Assembly (NCBI GenBank): GCA_005406025.1
Contig: BGZK01000213.1
Span: forward strand, 527,883-591,882
DNA from: Eumeta japonica
Taxonomy: Eukaryota; Arthropoda; Insecta; Lepidoptera; Psychidae
Direction: 5' to 3'
Length of the DNA: 64,000 bases
Positions within the stretch are counted from its first letter, which is position 1. Every line of letters starts with the position of its first letter. Of this stretch, positions 45,216 to 58,197 are shown piece after piece. The notes beneath the pieces are model-generated. The model did not search any database, was not told the origin of the DNA, and was given only the letters and a program-made list of their open reading frames with translations. A program made the position numbers and the translations under genes.

Positions 45216-46986
45216 TTTAATGTAAATAATGAAAAATAAGGAATAAAATCAAAGGTTCTTATTTAATATTTTTGGAAAAATATGTATTCGCTATTAATTA
45301 CATACAAAACAGTGAATTATAAATTACACAAATTAAAATATTAAATAACAAACTCCAGGAAAAAGATTGAGAGCGGGAGAAAGAGAAAGTATTAAAAGGC
45401 ATAACGATATTTCGTTTTGTTATGGATTTTACCAGTTAATTCCTATCTTAAGCCGCACTAAGGAATTTTGTTCGAAAAAAAAATTTTTACAAACTTAAGT
45501 AGTTTTAATGAAATCCATGTAATATCGCGTGAGGCGAGAATAGCGACCCCCAGTTGCGAACAATGAAGTGGAGACTAATTGCAAATGTTCATCGAACCGT
45601 ATTAGCTTTGTTTACCTACTCTAGTTTATCTTCATTGTGCCAACGAACCGTTTTGGGTAGCCACGAACCGTTATGCTTTGCATTTAAAAGGATGACAATA
45701 TAATTTTTTATTATGACTCCGGTATTCATTAGTTTAAACGAAAGGCAGTACAGATAGCAATAAAATAGATATTTTCTGACATTATAGTGAGATAAAATGA
45801 GACGGTATTAATAAATTAGTGTCAAGAATGATATAATTTGTAAGATAGTCGGTCCTAAGATAAACCATAACAAATATTGACATAGATTAATTTTTCGTGG
45901 CATTAAGCGGATTTTGATGATCTTGGTAATTAAAAGTGACTTACTGAGCGAGCGGCGTAAGGGAAAAATTCTAATAAGACGAAAAAGTTGGTCGAACTTG
46001 TTCACAAAATATGCAGATCTATTCGTCAATGTACTAACTAAAATGTGCCTTACAATTGATAATCGTGCGAGAGTTTGAACATTTCCTCAACTGAGAGACA
46101 CCGTCTATAGTCGGAGGTGGTACCGGCTTGTCCTACACGAGGCGAACTGATGACCTTAAGAAAAGTTTGTTGTGCCCGGAAAGGGATATCAGAAACCCGA
46201 ATAGGGCATTGACCCTCGGACCATACCTACCTAGCAGCAGAGGCAAACTAGCTGATACAGCTCAGTCATATAACAAATACTATATTTCGCACTTACTATA
46301 ACACGAAAATGGGATCGACTAATTAACTAGTAGCGAACGAGTATGCAAATAAGCGAATATGACTCTCCGTAATATACACGTAGCTGACAGAAGTATCGAT
46401 TGAAAGGATGGTTTGTAGTTAGCATATAAATTATTAATTTTCACAAACTATTTGAAAACAGTAATAATAAATGTAGATTGTACAGTAATTAAAAAAGAAT
46501 TTGCTGTTATCGGATGATTGTCCATGTGGAGCATGTATACGAAGTTGAAAATACACTTTGTAGCACATAGTGGATAATTACTTCTTTATATCTACGCATC
46601 CACGTTGTTATTTAAATTATATTTGAACTTTCATTACATGGTTTTTATTTAATACTTAACGAAAAATTCCATTAAAAAACGTACATTCTCACAGAATTGA
46701 GATGTTTTCTCCTCTCACTCCATTCGTTCATTTATTTTAAATTGTAACTACCTACGTAGATACAATTACCACTTCAACCTAATATAAAGTTTAAGCTATC
46801 ATTATAAAGTTTTATACGGTAAAACCTATCTAATTCTTTCACTTTGAATCACGACCGATTCACTAAAGCACAAACAAACATACATTTATTATGAGCATGT
46901 AAAATCATGAAGAGTTAATACCGGTTAGTGCAGAGAAATTAATGAAAATTGGCAAGTGCTAAAGAAACTATATCGAAATATAGTTT
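45216..46986. other. No gene; one GC-richer patch
   Basis: The stretch 46090-46265 (GTCGGAGGTGGTACCGGCTT, GTGCCCGGAAAGGGATATCA) is less AT-rich and may be an old repeat. No domain or RNA fold was recognised. The rest is AT-rich. Confidence 0.4.
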
Positions 46987-46987
46987 A

Positions 46988-47188
46988 CTAGCTGACCCGC
47001 GCGCTTCGCTGGGTAATTTTTATTTATAAATAAAATGGCGAAGGATTTACGGAATTCGAAAAATGAGTAGCTTAGAACCATCTACAGATCATTCCGCATC
47101 GAATGGTCCCAGTCCCATGTCTATACGTTTAGTAGTTTTTACGTGATTGGCGAACAAAAACAACCTATTTTCATTATATATGTATAGA
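46988..47188 (-). mobile_element. Helitron-type non-autonomous element with clean ends
   Basis: On the minus strand the element begins TCTATACATATATAATGAAA directly after A (47189) and ends GGGTCAGCTAG directly before T (46987). The 3' end holds an imperfect hairpin ACCCAGCGAAGCGCGCGGGT a few bases before CTAG. TC start, 3' hairpin, CTRR end and insertion between A and T without duplication define Helitrons. At 201 bp it has no coding capacity. It resembles the short Lep1-type Helitrons described from Lepidoptera (from memory). Confidence 0.7.
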
Positions 47189-48224
47189 TTTGGCACTCGA
47201 ATTGTATAAAAAAATTATGCTAAGATACAAGAGTCGAAGCACTGGAACTTATAAAAAGTTTAAATTATGATTTTTATTAGTATAATTTTTATTTATATAT
47301 AATTTATTCGAGTTTTAAGTGTTCACCATCCAACGACGTCTTTCGCCATTTTGAATTCTTACACGTCCGTCAGGAAACTCAGATGCATTGAAGTTATAAA
47401 AACTCAATGCACGAGGTTAAGAGGTTCACGCTGCGCACGTACAAATTGCATTCTGGTTAGTATACATATTTGTCGCTTAGTATTTGGCTCCGTGTGTCAA
47501 TAGTCATATTGGATATTTGTTCGAATGTCAAATATTTTGTCGAATACTACAAATACACATTCCCAAATATATTGGCGGTGCGTGGAGGTACACTACAGAT
47601 CGACGCAGTCAGTTAAATACGCGTCAATGGCAAATAAATTAATGTTTCTATATAGCAATCGACTTTTTTTGATTCTTCAATTACAATTCTTTTGTTTAGG
47701 TAAGAGTAAATTATATTTATTTATTAAACAATTGTAAACATTGATAATGACAAGGTATTGTTGCGAACAACATTCATAAACAAAATAATAAAACAGAATA
47801 ATTCTCCTTTTTAAATAAATAGCTTAATAGGATTCCAATTGTTTAAATTGAAATACGTGGGCATAATTAATTATACTATTTAAGAATTTAGATTGATTAG
47901 AATATTCACATACACATACAATATTTACAAAAGTATCAATTTTGACCTTGTTTATATCTAAAGAATGTCCTAGACCGAATCGTTTGAAAGTACCTACCAG
48001 CAATCGAATAAATGCAGATAGTTTTCTCTTGACGATAGGTGGGACGACAAGTTAAGTCCAATCATATAAATGTGTGTGATTCAGTAGGACATTTTTACCT
48101 TCAATTATTTTTATTGTTCATATTTCAATTCTTTTTAATCTTCAACGACGCTAGAGATATGTCTTGGTAAAAGAAACGTTCTAAATAGTCCATAATACAC
48201 CATTCACAAACGAATTTCATGATT
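47189..48224. other. AT-rich, no gene
   Basis: Nothing supported. A 70-codon frame at 47525-47737 has no recognisable domain. Confidence 0.4.
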
Positions 48225-48620
48225 TTTTGAGTCACACCTCCCCCTCTTGTGAGAGGATGTCACATTCGTTTGCTTCCCCTTCCCCAGGCATGACATCAAA
48301 TATTTAAAAATTTTAAGTTTAAAGATTATTTAATTGGAACTACAATTCTAAATTTTTTTCAAAATTATTTTTTTCATTAAAGCTAAAAGTTTTAACATTT
48401 TGACATGACGCGTCCCCATTTTTCGTCGCACGATGTCGCACTTCGTCGACCTCCTCGCACCCCCGGTTAACATGTGAGGTAATACGGGACGGGACAGGAA
48501 TGGGCCCTTGAAGAGGATAATAGAATACACTGGTACAAACCACAAAATAAGTTGTGTTACACAACAAAAAGACGCCAGAGAATCAAAAAGAATATATGAC
48601 GTCACACAATGTAGCATTTT
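48225..48620. repeat. Probable interspersed repeat with CCCC-rich and TGACGTCA boxes
   Basis: GTCACACCTCCCCCTCTTGT, GTCACATTCGTTTGCTTCCC, later GACATGACGCGTCCCCATTT, CCTCGCACCCCCGG and ATATATGACGTCACACAATG. This set of boxes resembles a repeat region common in moth genomes (CCCC-rich, GTGACGTCA). The 89- and 75-codon minus-strand frames here overlap each other and are not coding-like. Confidence 0.4.
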
Positions 48621-50984
48621 TTTAAATATATTTTAAATTTTGTTTTCACTTTTTGTTGTCCTATTGTTGTCTAAGCGGTCTAAAAATATTTCTTCTAGTA
48701 ATATGCTATTGTAAGTGTACCTGTTAATATCGCTATTCCAGCCTGTTGAATGAATAAGCGTAACGGTATCATATAGTAACGACTTAACTCGTGCTAGCGT
48801 AATGATGTTTTGATAGATCCGAGTGACTGGCACAGTTTTTTCTCTCAACAATCGATTTATATTCGTAGATCATTGATCGTTCGTCTAACTGATAAATCAT
48901 TATGATGTCTCTCTTTGACGTTAAACGATCATTTATATAACGGATATACGATAGAACCGTGTACGTGTAAAGTCCGTAACCTAAGCTGTATCAATTAAAA
49001 ATTACTACGAATTAAATTATTTTGATATATATCACATTTCATTTTCAATTTCCATTTTCTAGTTATTCATGAGCTTGACTTATTTGTTTCACTTACATTT
49101 AACTTATACATTGACCGGGAATTGTAAAAATTATTATAGCAAGGAGTCGTTTAGAACAACAAATTAAAAATATAACGATATGAGAATATGGATGAAAGCT
49201 TATTTATACAAACTAATTTGTATTAATATAAAGCCAAATATTAATTGTTTTAAATTATTTTTATGATAACCATTAACCACCCATACATTATTTGATTATG
49301 TATGACCTCATGTTGACAAAAATGAATTTTCAGGGGCCGAGTATTATGCATCCTTTCAATATTTTTACATTATTTTAATTTATAATATTGTAATTAGTAT
49401 ATGAATTAAAAGACTGAATTAGTTGTTCTTGATCTAAGTGATTAAATGCTAGCGGCGCGGGGCCTTGTCAAAGCCGCGTGAAAAAAGTATTAAAAAAAAC
49501 TTGTTCGCGCTACAAAAAAAAAATCAATTTGTCCGTCTTTTCTTACAACAATCTACCTCACTATCTACTGCCATTATTTTGTAATCCCATTTTTATTTAC
49601 AGTTAGAGTTGTTTTCGTTAAATCTGAGACGGTAATGAGAAACGAATCGTTGGAATGTTCCGCATAAAAAAACACCATCACGCCGTAGAAGCGATTCGGG
49701 TATGATTTAATCTCATTTTTTTCCCCGACTTCATTCATTTCGAATTCGATAAAAGCGATCTAATACAATGTGCACTGAGTTCCCTACTTCATGTAGACTA
49801 TCCCTTGTATCAAAAAAGATATTTTATAAAATTGCGCTAACCAAAATATAATGTGGTAAAAAATTATTACATTCTTAGTGAATATTTATCGGATAATAAA
49901 ATTTATTTTATATAATATGATTTTTTTCTCATAATGAGGTTAATTTATGATTGAAAATGCACTTTGGGATCCATAGAACACAATGGCGTGCAGCACATTA
50001 TGCCATTGTAATTCATTACGGTAGTATTGTAAGTTTTGAAAAGTGGGTTTTGTGTTTCAAGAAAAAAACGAATATTTAGAGTTCCGACTGCATTCTAATT
50101 TCTAAACTAGCATTTGCTACATTGAAATTTGATAGACCAAGACAGATATAGGGATACTTTATTTGGTTCAGTAGTATAGACTGTTTGAAGTAACAAACTA
50201 TCTTACGTGTGTAGGTACATATTACGACTTTCATATTCTGTAAGCCTAACTGCGGCGGTTGGTTAAAAATTACACTTAAATCTAGATTTTACAATTGCAT
50301 ACTTTTTAAAATACGACAGTTCTTAACGTATTTTATTTATATTACTTAACAGTTTGTGCTCTAATGTTCTTATATTCACATAATTTGCAATTAAATAGTT
50401 AGATGAATATATGTCTACATTTTAAAGAGTTAGTTATTTAGAATTAGTTAATCGAGAAAATATATACAGTAGCATGAAGAAGAAAAAAATCTTCTTATAT
50501 GAACGTATTACAGGAAAAAATAATGTTTTTTTTTTATAAATGTAGGCATATAATGCGATGGTAAACAATTTTATTATTTTATTATTATCATTAAAGCGAA
50601 CGTTATTTTATACATTAAAATACAACATAATCCACCTTACTTAACATAGATTTTTAAAACTCTTACCCTTACTTAAACTTAACAGTTACATAAATTGTAA
50701 TATCTACAGAGCACTAATCACACAAGCTCAGTTCGTGTTTGGCAAGTTTTTATTATGCTATGAGAGCTCGAACTTTGAGAGGTACGAAACAACAGTGTAC
50801 TTTTGACGAGTTATCTTTTTATGTAGAAAAGTTGGCGCAGGTCGTTACTGGAACTTGTTAATGGGCTTTCAGAATATAATATATAAGTAGAACTTTCATT
50901 CAAAGAACGGTATACAAAATTACAAAGGCTGTAAAATAAATAGTACCTTTTCCTTACTACAACAAGGGTTCAATGGGATCTCAC
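48621..50984. other. Long AT-rich stretch, no gene
   Basis: Nothing recognised apart from a short CGGCGCGGGGCC patch at 49452. Confidence 0.45.
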
Positions 50985-51008
50985 ATATTTACTGTGTACA
51001 GTAAATAT
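50985..51008. repeat. 24-bp palindrome
   Basis: ATATTTACTG and its exact inverse CAGTAAATAT with TGTA between. Isolated hairpin with no element ends seen. Confidence 0.8.
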
Positions 51009-52315
51009 ATTTTTTATCAGTTAACCACATATTAACGCGCGCGAAGAGAAAAAATGTTTGTGTGTGTCAGCTCCGATGCACGACTGGAGTTTCCTCCTTA
51101 TGAACAATTATAAAATAAGTAGATTAGTGAATGAGAGTGAATTAATGCATTTTTTATACTACTTATAGCATGAATGATACATTTATTTATATTAATTATA
51201 CAATTAATTCGTTGAAATACATAAAAAAACATAAAAAATGATAATTTTCTGTAATAAAGTTTTAAGAAATCTTTCTTCTCAGAAATCTGATTTTATTCAC
51301 CATTTACGTCATCTTGTGTTGTATTTATTCCAGGAACAATATTGACATCATTGAATACTGAGACAACTGGTTTGTGGTAACTAAAATGTGATACATGGAC
51401 ATCGGAAGATATATATGAATAGACAATTTAACTTATTTGTAAAAATTAGTTATAGACTCACCAAATTACCGCATCCACGTGTTTTTCAAATTCTGGCTCA
51501 CTATCACTCGAAGAGGTTATTTCCGTATTTATAATATTTTGTAAACTTAATTTATCTGTTAATTCTACTATATTACATATAAATATCAATTTAATAGATA
51601 TCAATTGATATAAATATATTATAATTGGAGATCAAAACTCTGCAAGTTGACAGTTGTTATATATTAATATCAAATTAATAAAGTATATACTGATATAGTT
51701 ATGTCGGCGCAATACTTTACATATACTGTTAGGTAATGCGCAAGATAAGTTGCGCATGAATATGAAGATCATACACATACATAGTCTCCATACACACGAG
51801 ACTGACCTGAACGTAACGTAATGTAACATAACGCTAAATATGATTTTACTCTCCATGATTTTTCATACCCTGGGCTTTATATGAAGATCGATTCTTAAGG
51901 AGTATACACCAAAAATATTTACCTGATGGCGGTAAATATGTTATCCGCCTGAGAAAAATGTTTGGATATCAAACGTTTCTGCATTAACATTTTGTTTACA
52001 GAGCGGTCAAGAGAAGTTATTTTCAAGGCGAAGACTCATGGAAATAACACTATGTCTACTTTACGTCTCATCATTTACCCAATCGAATATTCATCGAATC
52101 GATGTCGATTTAATGTCAGCCTACATCGACTACTTAGTTACTGGAAATAATCATGCAGGTACGACATGCGCGCCCGTTCACGTATCAACAAAACCGCTCT
52201 TCAATTTTAATTGTTTTTATAATATTAAGAGTTAAACATTACTACAGATTTCAGTAATATTGATAAAATCTGCTCATATACTAGTGAAAAAATGTTTAGC
52301 AATAGGTGGAATAAC
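51009..52315. other. AT-rich, no gene
   Basis: Nothing supported. The frames at 51632-52235 have no recognisable domains. Confidence 0.4.
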
Positions 52316-52322
52316 TAAGCTT
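52316..52322. repeat. Putative 5' target-site duplication of the LINE
   Basis: TAAGCTT here matches TAAGCTT at 56231-56237, right after the A-rich tail. Seven bases could agree by chance, but the positions are what a LINE insertion predicts. Confidence 0.45.
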
Positions 52323-52446
52323 CGTTATATATTGTATTTTATATAAATTTTAGTGCTGCGCTGACATAACGCGTAAGGGACGCTATTTGCACTGCGCAAA
52401 AGCCTTTTCGGCGCGACACTACTTTTGATCCTACCCTGCACGAGAC

Positions 52447-53574
52447 ATGAATTGCTTGGCTTGTAACGGTAAAATTGACTCGAACGAATTGCTTCGATGT
52501 TTTTCATGCATTAAATATTATCATTATCCGTGCTTGAATATGACTATCGCTTATTAGATTGCAAACAAACGCGATTTGAATCGTTATTGGCGCTGATATT
52601 GGCGAGAATATCACAAGTCGCAATAGAAATGGCAACACACCGGTACGTTAGCAATTTCCATCTTCTATGGACGATACGGCGATGTCGGCAGACCTGCCTA
52701 ACGAGAATGTCAAGAATAATAGTCGTAATGATAATAAGTCATCTTTTCTCATGGAAAAGAATACACCTATGAAAGAAGTACTTCTCACTATTGAACACGT
52801 AAACGCATTATCTGTTCAAAAACTAGCTCCCACATCAGGTGTCATGCAAAATTTACGCTTTGCTTTAAGAGCCGATGTGAAGGCCGTGATCACTACTGAA
52901 CTTAACTCTGCTATTTCCGTTTTTAAGAGTGATTTTACTAAAAAAACAGACTTCATTGTAGAAGAGTAGACTTGACTTGAAATAAAAAATTAATAAAAAT
53001 GACATAATAATTAAACAACTGAACAACTGAAACTGCTAAGTAAAATTAAATCGTAAAATAACCGGCTCTCGTCTGTAGAAAAAGATTCACGAGCTTATAA
53101 CATAGAGATATAGGCGGTACCTGTAAGCCGCAATGAAAATATTTTAACTACATTCAAGAAAATCTGCACTGCTATGGAATGCCCTATATTAGAAACAGAC
53201 ATTCGTGCCTGTCGTCGGGTGGCAAAAAAATTAATACGTCGTCGGATAGACCACGCAACATTCTTGTCACCGTGGCCTCACCACATCTTCGAGATCTCGT
53301 ACTTTCTGCTACGCATCGCTTCGACAAGGCTCATCCTAAAAACATGCTCAACTCTAAGCATGTCGATATTGCTGGTGAAAGTCGAAGAATCTATATTACG
53401 AAACATGTTTGTCATGGATGTAAAGAAATACACGCTGATGCAAGAAAATACGCCAGGGAAAATAATCACAAATATGTTTGGGTTAAATTTGGGCAGATGC
53501 ACTCGCATAGGGACGACAGCGGATCTGCTTTGCGAATTAGAGATATTGATTTTTTTAATAAGTTGCACAAATAA
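52447..53574 (+). pseudogene. LINE ORF1 (zinc finger, coiled region, FP25K-like domain)
   Basis: RNA-binding protein gene of the LINE. ATG at 52447 opens 36 codons with CxxC (residues 3 and 6), CxxC (18, 21) and HxxC (26, 29), a PHD/zinc-finger-like cluster, then a stop at 52555. After a frameshift 52667-52969 encodes a charged central part ending in LNSAISVFKSDFTKKTDF, as in the coiled region of such ORF1s. After a decayed gap, 53174-53574 encodes the C-terminal domain related to the baculovirus FP25K family (RPRNILVTVASPHLRDLVLS; YVWVKFGQMHSHRDDSGSA) with a frameshift in an A7 run near 53226. The terminal stop at 53572 is probably the native one. Not functional. Confidence 0.8.
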
Positions 53575-53639
53575 ATCTTTATTAATTTTTTTTTTGATAG
53601 TATTGATTTTAATTTTTTTTTTTTCATTCTTGGATCACC

Positions 53640-55900
53640 ACTTTTGGTTGTTTATTGCTTGAAAATATTTAAATTTTATTATCAAAATGTTAATAGAATT
53701 AAAACTAAAACTACCGAGTTTTGTCTTAGTGCATTGAATTGTAACTATGATATTGTATGTCTTACTGAAACAAATTTAGACGATCCTGTATTTGACGGTG
53801 AAATGTTTAAATCACGGTATAGCGTCTTTCGTAGGGACCGTTTCACTGCTTCTGTAAATAAAAAAAATTAGCGGCGGTGTTCTAATTGCAACTAAGAAAA
53901 ACTTGCATATTATTCGTCAAACCTCATGGGGAAATAGTAGAGAGGACATTTGGATTAGTACATTACCAAATAACAAGAGCAATCCTATTATAAACATTTG
54001 TAATATTTTATTTCCCCATTCACTTATCGAATGGCCATGTTGCTATGTTTTACTATAGCTGTCAAAAAATAATTCTGAACACTAATAAACATAGTAAATT
54101 TGTGCTGATTGGTGATTTTAATACCCATCACTTAACATGAATGCGTTCTACTAACTCTTATACCCTTACTGCCATAGGTTCTGTTGACAAAAGAGCTCAT
54201 TTCCTTGTCGATTATGCATTTTTGTCATATGTCTCAATTCAACATTCTGTTGATGTTAATATGAAATCGTTCTGGGGATTTATTAATGCTAGGAAGGGTC
54301 ACGTCTCGATACCAAACACAATGACTTATGGTGACCGAACATTACATAATGATAATCATGTCTGTGAGCTATTTTCAGATTACTTTGGATCAGTTTATGA
54401 TAAAGACACTGTTGGCGGGCTTAACAGCTATTTAAACAGCAACACTATTAGTGACGACGTTCTGGCGAACATTGTTGTCTCTAGTGACGAAGTTTAAAAG
54501 AAAATTAAGCAGATTGATAGGAATAAAGGTTCTGGACCGGACGGTATCCCAGCTTTCTTTTTGCGAAGCTATGAGGCGTTATGTGTTCCTACTATTAAAT
54601 AAATCGCTATCGTCTGGAACATTTCCTTCATATTGCAAGACAGCGCATATTGTCCCCATTCACAGATGTGGTGACAAATCTAAATGCGAAAATTATCGCC
54701 CTATGAGCATATTGTTAGGTTTTGCTAAATTATTTGAAAGCTTAATCTAGGTTAATTCATATAATAAATTCAATAATATATTGTCTTCGAAATAACATGG
54801 TTTCGTAAAGCATCGGTCCACTATAACCAACCTGCTTGAGTGTAAAAGTTTTCTTTGCAATGAATTTGCTATACGCGGACAAGTTGACATGGTATACACG
54901 GATTTTTAAAGCATTCGATAAAGTTAATCACTCAATCTTGTACAACAAACTGTTATTTTATGGCATTCACGGTAGTCTATATAGATGGAATTGTTCTTGT
55001 TCTTACCTTAAGAGTAGGAGCCAATTAGTTGTTATTAAGGGTTATACTTTAGCGCGATTACTTGTAAATTCTGGAGTTCCTCAAGGTTCATATTTGGGAT
55101 CTATACTCTTTACCATATTTATTAATGACTTTATTGTTCATTTGTCATACATGTCTCTCCTATACGCTGATGATCTCAAGATATTCGCTCCTATTCGGAA
55201 CATAAACGATTGTACTGCTCTTCAAAAGATTTGGACGTGCTATATGCCTGGTTCTCAACAAATAAAATGGTCTTTAATATTAGCAAGTTATTTGTAATCT
55301 CTTTTACTCACAAGATCAACAAAATAATTTACGAATACAAACTTTCAGATTCTATACTACAATGTAAATTTTAGACAAGGGTCTTGATATTATTTTGATG
55401 ATAAGTTTACCTTCCGGCCACATTATGATTACATTGTCAAAAGGCTAATATCCTGCTTGATTCGTCGCCAAGTCTACAATAGAATTTAAGAAGTATTATA
55501 GTTCTTTAAATATATATTATAGCCTTATTAGAAGTATCTTGAAATATAATAGTTCAATATGGCCTCTCATTACAACACTCATATTTAGCACATTGAAAGT
55601 GTACAAAGAAAGTGTGTCAAAATCTTATCTTTTCGTCAGAATCTTGGCTGCTTCTTCACTGAATATTTTCAAAGATGCTCTACGTTTGAAGTACAATCAC
55701 TGGAAACACGTCCTAAGATAAATCTAATTTATCTATACAAAATTGTACACTCCTCGATAGACTCGCCTAAGTTATTATTAATGCTGAATTTTAATACTCT
55801 TCATAACTTTCGAACATTCAGGACATTTTCATTGCAAACCCACAAAAACAATACGTCCGTTTACAATCCTATAACCAGAATGTCCCGTCTGCACAACGAA
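53640..55900 (+). pseudogene. LINE ORF2 (endonuclease and reverse transcriptase)
   Basis: The apurinic-type endonuclease begins with YYQNVNRIKTKT (about 53680) and has LTETNLDD with the catalytic-type Glu. A frameshift occurs in an A-run near 53865. GDFN is at 54111-54122. Sequence between these is shortened and rearranged. The linker (KSFWGFINARKG, 54263 on) leads to KGSGPDGIP (54525-54551), then motif A KAFDKVNH (54908-54931), motif B GVPQGSYLGS (about 55073-55102) and the catalytic YADD (55163-55174). Normal motif B would read GVPQGS.LGP. C-terminal fragments follow to about 55900. At least five frame breaks are visible, so it cannot mobilise itself. Confidence 0.85.
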
Positions 55901-55909
55901 AACGGCCGA

Positions 55910-56201
55910 CGCTGGCGCGTGTGATGTCGATGTGTTTGATTGCAGACTTACTGCTTTCAAACGTAGTATACACGAAGTCTCGTTTCGGTAGTGTGGACAG
56001 TAAGTGCTTTATTTCATTTTCCCAATTTTTATGTAAATTTTTGTTGTCGCTTTTTTATTTAGTTTATTTTGTTATGTATACTTTAATTCTGAGCATACTA
56101 CAAACACACATTTAAGGATTACGGTCTAAATCAACTTCTATATTTATCATATCATTCCATACAATTCTATAATGATTGTAATCTGTTTTGTGTACTTATA
56201 G
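55910..56201 (+). other. LINE 3' UTR
   Basis: Non-coding, AT-rich sequence between the last ORF2 similarity and the A-rich tail. Confidence 0.55.
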
Positions 56202-56230
56202 ATAATAATAAAAAAAAAAACAATAAAAAA
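56202..56230 (+). repeat. LINE A-rich tail
   Basis: ATAATAATAAAAAAAAAAAC followed by AATAAAAAA. A run at this position is the expected 3' end of a target-primed insertion. Confidence 0.7.
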
Positions 56231-56237
56231 TAAGCTT
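56231..56237. repeat. Putative 3' target-site duplication of the LINE
   Basis: TAAGCTT, matching 52316-52322. Confidence 0.45.
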
Positions 56238-57173
56238 TAAAGCCATACCGTGAGATGGCTATACAATACTAGCCGGGTAATTGTTCTTAAACACATTCCG
56301 TTTTCTCTTTCATTTCTCTGTGGTACCTCTCGACTTGTCTTTCGTTTTGGCGTGTTGCTCGCTCTATCCGTCTGTCCCATAAGACTTATCAAACGATTTT
56401 CAAACAGATGCGACGGGCATCAATCGGTTGTTCAACAAAATGACATGCGTAATTTTAATTTGGGTAATTTTGCAATCGGATATACATTGTTGTTGTATCT
56501 TAATTTGATTACGCCACTACTGAAACCATTCCCACCATCTTTTTGTTTGGGACCGAGGGATAACGGCTAAAGACGTTTTTGTTCGCCGACTACGAGTTGG
56601 GGGATGACGAAGAACGTTGCGGTTGTCTTTAAAAAAATCTAATTGTTTAATCGAATCAATTGCACGCTGCATAAAATTGTACATAGTGTGCCTTGAGATT
56701 TGTTTACTAAACATATAATTGTGTCCAGTAGTTTTTGCCGAATTTAAGAACAAATTTACAGTCAGACAGACAAATATACTAAAAAGCAACGAAATGTATT
56801 CTGTCGACGTTTCTAATCCTCAACCGAACTAGTTTTCCTCAAATATCTTTAATGCTCACATTTCTTCTCTCTACTCTTTTATTATATGTATATACAGATT
56901 TTATTAAAAAAAAAACATAAAAGTGCAGAATAACGATATTGTTACTGATTAGTGCAAACCAATAAGGGAATCAGACATAATTGCACTTCCTCGGTACACA
57001 CTCTTACAACGCCAATTGTACCTATAACAAATAAAAATAATTCTGACAAGTAAACAGCAAACAAACGCCGAAATGGTCCTCAAACGCCTTGGACTTTCAA
57101 TTACGGCGAGGGACACGATAACAGTAAAAAAACCTTAATTTAAGCCTTCGCAGCCTTCGCCCTCCTACGAGTA
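56238..57173. other. No gene recognised
   Basis: Unclassified. The 106-codon (56250-56570, +) and 90-codon (56517-56789, -) frames have no recognisable domain. Confidence 0.4.
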
Positions 57174-57189
57174 TGACCGAATTCGGTCA
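57174..57189. repeat. 16-bp palindrome
   Basis: TGACCGAATTCGGTCA, perfectly self-complementary, inside a GC-richer patch (57140-57240). Could be a dimeric protein-binding site; no further support. Confidence 0.6.
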
Positions 57190-57886
57190 ACGTAATCCTA
57201 TTACGTTAAACCTCGTGGTCGTCGAACTGGCCGGTGAAAAAGGCAAAATTTCACAAACAGTCTTTTGTGTCACTAGATAGGTATATAATCTTACATCGTT
57301 TTGAATAAAGCTTATTAAAATTAACGTTAATTATTATTGAAGTGAAACTTCCTTATGGACGTATGAGAGAAATTTTATAGCAATGTAAAAAAAACGTCAC
57401 TTATTTCTGTTACGCGCCTTGTTTATTTCTTAAACTCAGTAAGTAATAGGCAAAAAAAAAATTAAGAGGATTTATTTTAATTCCAGTGGATTACTAACAT
57501 TAGCAAGTAATTATAACTTTTTTATAATACATCCAGCATGCGGGCGTGATTATGGTATTTATTTTTTTTAGGTTATTTCAGGTTAACTTCAGTTTTTGAT
57601 TGTAAGTATCGGTAAATGCATATAATTTCATTAAAACTAGCAATTATTAATTAATACGACCGTTAATCTAGTAAGCATCAACTAATTGTAATAATAAAAA
57701 ATAATTCTATCATAATAACCCAAATACTATAATAATCCTAATATCAATAATAAGGTGAAATAATTATATTATTTGTATGCATGTCTATGATAATAAAATA
57801 ACGTTACCTTAATACAAAATGTTTTTGCTTAAACTTTATATAATATAACTTTATTTAAACCATTTATGTAAAGTTGTTAACAGTGG
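57190..57886. other. AT-rich, no gene
   Basis: Nothing supported. Confidence 0.4.
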
Positions 57887-57906
57887 ATCATTTTTCGAAA
57901 AATGAT
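57887..57906. repeat. 20-bp palindrome
   Basis: ATCATTTTTCGAAAAATGAT is perfectly self-complementary. Confidence 0.7.
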
Positions 57907-57948
57907 GTCATAAAAGTTTCACTTCTTACGTGGGTACACTAATATACA

Positions 57949-57992
57949 CACATACTCACACACACATACACAAACACACACACGCACACACA
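57949..57992. repeat. Degenerate (CA)n tract
   Basis: ACACACATACTCACACACAC and CACACACACGCACACACA: a CA-rich interrupted microsatellite. Confidence 0.85.
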
Positions 57993-58162
57993 TATTTGAA
58001 ATAAATTACGAGAAAACCTATAAGACATCTAACAAATTTGTGTCAGATTCAAAAAAGGTATCTAACATATCCCTCGTACGGGACGACATTCACGCGAACT
58101 TAAATCACAGATTTCTTCTTAATATACAATAATACAATGCTAATTTTACTAGATTTAATCCT

Positions 58163-58197
58163 ATCGTTTCCAAAAGTAAAACCTTATTGGAAACGAT
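58163..58197. repeat. 11-bp stem hairpin
   Basis: ATCGTTTCCAA (58163-58173) and its inverse TTGGAAACGAT (58187-58197), 13-nt loop. Isolated. Confidence 0.7.

Larger units (their letters stand above)
52323..56230 (+). mobile_element. Near-complete inactivated LINE, jockey/CR1 group
   Basis: Order: a GC-richer leader (52350-52446), ORF1 with zinc-finger and FP25K-like parts, ORF2 with endonuclease and reverse transcriptase, a 3' UTR and an A-rich tail. Multiple stops and frameshifts interrupt both ORFs, and the endonuclease has lost internal sequence. The ORF2 start (FYYQNVNRIKTKT) and ORF1 type are those of the jockey-superfamily LINEs (Jockey/CR1/Crack/Daphne) common in Lepidoptera. The element appears full length at its 5' end if the flanking TAAGCTT pair is genuine. 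Confidence 0.85.
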
